Source of the DNA: an uncultured Bacteroidota bacterium
GTDB taxonomy: Bacteria > Bacteroidota > Bacteroidia > Chitinophagales > Chitinophagaceae
DNA: 64,000 nt
Reading direction: 5' to 3'
NCBI GenBank assembly: GCA_903882805.1
Contig: CAIRYK010000032.1
Span: 1-64,000 of the forward strand
Made by a program: the position numbers and the translations under genes. Below the pieces are notes generated by a model. It saw only the letters and a program-made list of their open reading frames with translations. It was not told where the DNA came from and searched no databases. Below are positions 61,488 to 64,000 of this stretch, piece after piece (positions within the stretch are counted from its first letter, which is position 1; each line of letters begins with the position of its first letter).

Positions 61488-62903
61488 TTACTTTATATAC
61501 CCCAGTATCTTCAGCATACTTTGCGGGGTTTGTTCTTTGGCATAGAGCCAGTCTTCCAGCTTGCCTTCTTTGTCGTATTGCACCACTATATGCTTTGGCG
61601 ATGGTATCATGCAGTGTTTTATGCCGCCATACCCAGCCAACTGGTCCTGATATGCGCCAGTGTGGAAGAAGCCTATATATAGAGGGTCTTTACCTTTTTC
61701 TTTGTCCAGTTTTGGCAGAAACACAGCATTGATATGCTCTTCAGATGTGTAAAAGTCGTGGCTGTCGCAGGTTAGGCCGCCCAAATGTACCTCCTGGTAT
61801 TCCTTATCCCATTTGTTGATGGGTAGCATCAGGAATTTCTCGCCTATGCCCCATGTATCCGGCAGAGTAGTGATAAATGAACTGTCTATCATATACCATA
61901 TCTCGCGGTCGTTCTGCATTTTTTCATCCAGCACGCTATACACAACTGCGCCTGCCTCACCAACGGTGAACGAACCAAACTCGGTAAAGATATTAGGGGT
62001 GTCTACCTTGTTTTTCTTACATACAGTTTTAATGGTCAGCACAATCTCATTGATCATGTAGTTGTAATCATAATCAAAGTTGAGCGAGTGCTTTATCGGC
62101 AGTCCGCCGCCTATGTTAATGGCTTCCAGTTCGGGGCATATTTTCTTGAGCTGGCAGTATATATTCAGCACCTTGTTCAGCTCGCTCCAGTAATACACAT
62201 CGTCCTTTATGCCTTTATTCATAAAGAAGTGCAGCATCTTCAGTCTGAACTTTTCATTGCCTTTTACCTTATCTACATAAAACTCCAGAATGTCGCGGCT
62301 TCTGATACCCAGACGTGAAGTGTAGAAGTCGAATGAAGGTTCTTCTTCGCTGGCTATTCTCAATCCTATATTTACAGGTTCTTTAGCGCGTATTGATTTT
62401 TTATAATCTTCAAACTCGTTTTTATTATCTATTACAGGTATTACATTGGTGAATCCTTCATTTATCAGTCGGGCTATATTGCGTGTATACTGACGGGTTT
62501 TGAAGCCGTTGCAAATAATGTGGATGTCTTTGGTTATTTTCTTCTGCTTGTACAGTTGCCAGATAATATCTATATCGTAAGCAAACGACGTTTCCAGATT
62601 TACACCATACTTCAGCGTTTCTTCTACTATAAAAGAAAAATGCGAACTCTTGGTACAATAACAATAAAAATACTGCCCTTCGTACTTATGCTTCTTTATG
62701 GCGTCGTTAAACATCTTTTTCGCCTTATTGATCTGCATACCTATTTTGGGCAAAAAGGTCAGTTTAAACGGAGTTCCGTATTTCTCAATTAGAGCGCTGA
62801 TGTCTACACCATTAAACTCAAGTAGATTGTTGTCATTAACGTCGAACCCTTCTTGTGGAAAATGGAAAGTCTGGTGGACGAGATCGGTGTACGTGTTATT
62901 CAT
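61488..62903 (-). CDS. speA: Arginine decarboxylase (biosynthetic, PLP fold III, Bacteroidota type)
   Basis: The product is 471 residues. The N-terminal alanine-racemase-like barrel has the PLP lysine in YFYCYCTKSSHF (near 78-89) and FNGVDISALIEKYGTPF at the start. The glycine-rich PLP phosphate contact is in EAINIGGGLPIKHSL, and the second domain has GLTCDSHDFYTSEE with the active Cys-Asp. It decarboxylates arginine to agmatine, the start of a polyamine route that an agmatinase (see 51522) can continue. A TAATTTTG box lies 50 bases upstream of the ATG. Confidence 0.9.
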   Translation of the reverse strand: MNNTYTDLVHQTFHFPQEGFDVNDNNLLEFNGVDISALIEKYGTPFKLTFLPKIGMQINKAKKMFNDAIKKHKYEGQYFYCYCTKSSHFSFIVEETLKYGVNLETSFAYDIDIIWQLYKQKKITKDIHIICNGFKTRQYTRNIARLINEGFTNVIPVIDNKNEFEDYKKSIRAKEPVNIGLRIASEEEPSFDFYTSRLGIRSRDILEFYVDKVKGNEKFRLKMLHFFMNKGIKDDVYYWSELNKVLNIYCQLKKICPELEAINIGGGLPIKHSLNFDYDYNYMINEIVLTIKTVCKKNKVDTPNIFTEFGSFTVGEAGAVVYSVLDEKMQNDREIWYMIDSSFITTLPDTWGIGEKFLMLPINKWDKEYQEVHLGGLTCDSHDFYTSEEHINAVFLPKLDKEKGKDPLYIGFFHTGAYQDQLAGYGGIKHCMIPSPKHIVVQYDKEGKLEDWLYAKEQTPQSMLKILGYIK

Positions 62904-62953
62904 TTAAGGTTGGCAGAAATAAACAAGTGTGGTTATTGATTATTAAGAGCAAA

Positions 62954-62961
62954 CAAAATTA
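62954..62961 (-). promoter_or_regulatory. -7 box (TAATTTTG) upstream of arginine decarboxylase
   Basis: A minus-strand TAnnTTTG match, 50 bases before the ATG at 62903. This predicts a short leader. Confidence 0.4.
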
Positions 62962-63102
62962 ATTATTTAGCACAACGATTGGGCAATTAATTTTCGAAAG
63001 GTCAAAGTTTTTTTACTGTTAATTCGCCAGCCAAACGGGCTTTTCTCGCCTGTTTAATGGAGCATTGTTTGCGGTTATCTTCATTTCAAGGGGCGTTCAA
63101 CT

Positions 63103-64000
63103 TTAAGGGGTTTTGTTGGCGCTATTTATCCAGTGTTTGGCAGGCAATTCGTAATATTTGTACGCTATTGCAGACAATACAAGGAGTACAGACAGGAAAA
63201 AGTAGAAAAAAATGTATGGGTTCAGGTGTATTATTTTTGTGTTAAGGGTACCTAAAGCGCTGTATAGCGGGGCATGCAGCAGGTAGATGCTGTAGCTTAT
63301 TTCGCCCAGGTATAGTAGTGGCGCCGCCGTTAGCAATCGCGGAGGATGTAGCGCAATGGCAACTATAAGTAACATAAAGGCCGGGGCCAGAAGACTGGTG
63401 TTGTAGGTGGCCTGACTTTTTGTGATATACAGGCCCGTCAATGTAATAAAGAATATCACTGAAACATTTGGCGGGCGTCTCCACTTTGTAAGTTGCTGCC
63501 CGATATATACGCCGGCCATACCTATTAAAAACTCACTGAGGTGTAATAGGGGATTCAAGAATATAGTTTTGCTCAGGCCAGCCTGCGCATATCTACCCAC
63601 GAGTACAAAATAGGGTATTTGAGCTACTATGAAAAAAAATATTGCTGCGCCTGCAAAATACGCTTGGTTTCGATTGTGTAGAAGCAGCAACAACGGGAAT
63701 AGTGCATAAAACAACATTTCCGCACAGAGCGACCACGCAGGAGCGTTGACACTCACAGCATAATCTGGGAACCAAGCTTGTATCAATGCTGCGGACACCA
63801 TAGTTTTTTGAATAAATGCAGTTTCGGTAATAGCATTGCCAGCTACTATTGAAAATAGAAGCGTTAAAAAATAGAGTGGGTATATGCGCGCAAAACGTTT
63901 TTTGGCAAATGCGCTGTAGCTTATTAATTGATGCTGATACCGCTGACAAAGTACATATCCTGAAAGTACAAAAAAGTAACTTACGGCCATTTTACCGCTA
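63103..64000 (-). CDS. Acyltransferase-3 (OafA/YrhL-like) membrane protein, partial at the window edge
   Basis: The visible part is 298 codons. The frame stays open to the window end (SGKMAVSYFFVLSGYVL), and that segment is the middle of the family's second conserved helix, so the true N-terminus lies beyond 64000 and the ATG at 63990 is internal. Further motifs are FAKKRFARIYPLYFLTLLFS, ALIQAWFPDYAVSVNAPAWSLCAEMLFYALFP and LYLGEISYSIYLLHAPLY. Acyltransferase-3 proteins add acetyl or other acyl groups to surface sugars. It is 199 bases from the decarboxylase gene. Confidence 0.88.
   Translation of the reverse strand, partial: SGKMAVSYFFVLSGYVLCQRYQHQLISYSAFAKKRFARIYPLYFLTLLFSIVAGNAITETAFIQKTMVSAALIQAWFPDYAVSVNAPAWSLCAEMLFYALFPLLLLLHNRNQAYFAGAAIFFFIVAQIPYFVLVGRYAQAGLSKTIFLNPLLHLSEFLIGMAGVYIGQQLTKWRRPPNVSVIFFITLTGLYITKSQATYNTSLLAPAFMLLIVAIALHPPRLLTAAPLLYLGEISYSIYLLHAPLYSALGTLNTKIIHLNPYIFFYFFLSVLLVLSAIAYKYYELPAKHWINSANKTP

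Noticed and set aside
1-64000. tRNA, rRNA, CRISPR, prophage or IS elements
   Set aside because: By eye I found no tRNA T-arm consensus, no rRNA-like stretch, no short regular repeats with spacers, no integrase or transposase. A tRNA or covariance-model scan would be decisive.

Overview
This 64 kb window is chromosomal DNA from a member of the Bacteroidota, most likely a Chitinophagaceae-like or related Sphingobacteriia/Chitinophagia organism. The evidence is the short Bacteroidota-type primary sigma factor, type IX secretion (T9SS) sorting domains on four surface proteins, a GldE gliding protein encoded in the mutY-ssb-gldE order, Bacteroidota-only families (START-like protein, 5-fold beta-flower protein, long NusB), TAnnTTTG promoter boxes close to start codons and little use of Shine-Dalgarno sites. 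I see no tRNA, rRNA, CRISPR array, prophage or insertion sequence.

Layout. 1-6 kb: the end of a large Ig-repeat T9SS cargo protein, then an envelope operon (LptF/G permease, PAP2 phosphatase, ArnT-like glycosyltransferase) and a palindrome-rich intergenic element. 6-12.2 kb: an NHL-repeat T9SS protein, a PPK2 kinase, a START-like protein, RpoD and a TrmH-type methyltransferase. 12.4-16.3 kb: a single-module Pls/PosA-type non-ribosomal peptide synthetase with three tandem membrane/left-handed-helix units, the most unusual gene here. 16.7-23.7 kb: a second NHL protein broken at a G9 tract, and a 1761-residue M4 metalloprotease with ten tandem Ig-like repeats. 24-29.7 kb: a housekeeping run nusB, DUF1573 lipoprotein, yajC, coaE, mutY, ssb, gldE. 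29.8-36.9 kb: an orphan LytTR regulator, a flavoprotein, malic enzyme, a beta-flower protein and an ArsR/SRPBCC pair with two operator-like palindromes.

37-41.8 kb holds a molybdenum cofactor island: moaA-moeA-moaC-mobA on the plus strand facing moaE-moaD-tauE on the minus strand. 41.8-51.3 kb is a looser set: a frameshifted GT39-like membrane protein, a PIG-L-like protein, an orphan paaD, hypothetical secreted proteins, an amino-acid permease and lipB. 51.5-64 kb: an agmatinase-like enzyme, a methyltransferase, an amidohydrolase, a pseudouridine synthase with a very long repetitive basic N-terminus, a receiver plus Hpt phosphorelay pair without a kinase, a CapD-like UDP-sugar dehydratase, an outer-membrane-type hypothetical protein, an arginine decarboxylase and the edge of an acyltransferase-3 gene.

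The functional themes are cell-surface and envelope biology (T9SS cargo, lipid A or polysaccharide modification, gliding) and cofactor or polyamine metabolism. Two genes are interrupted by single-base homopolymer indels, so either phase variation or assembly error must be considered.
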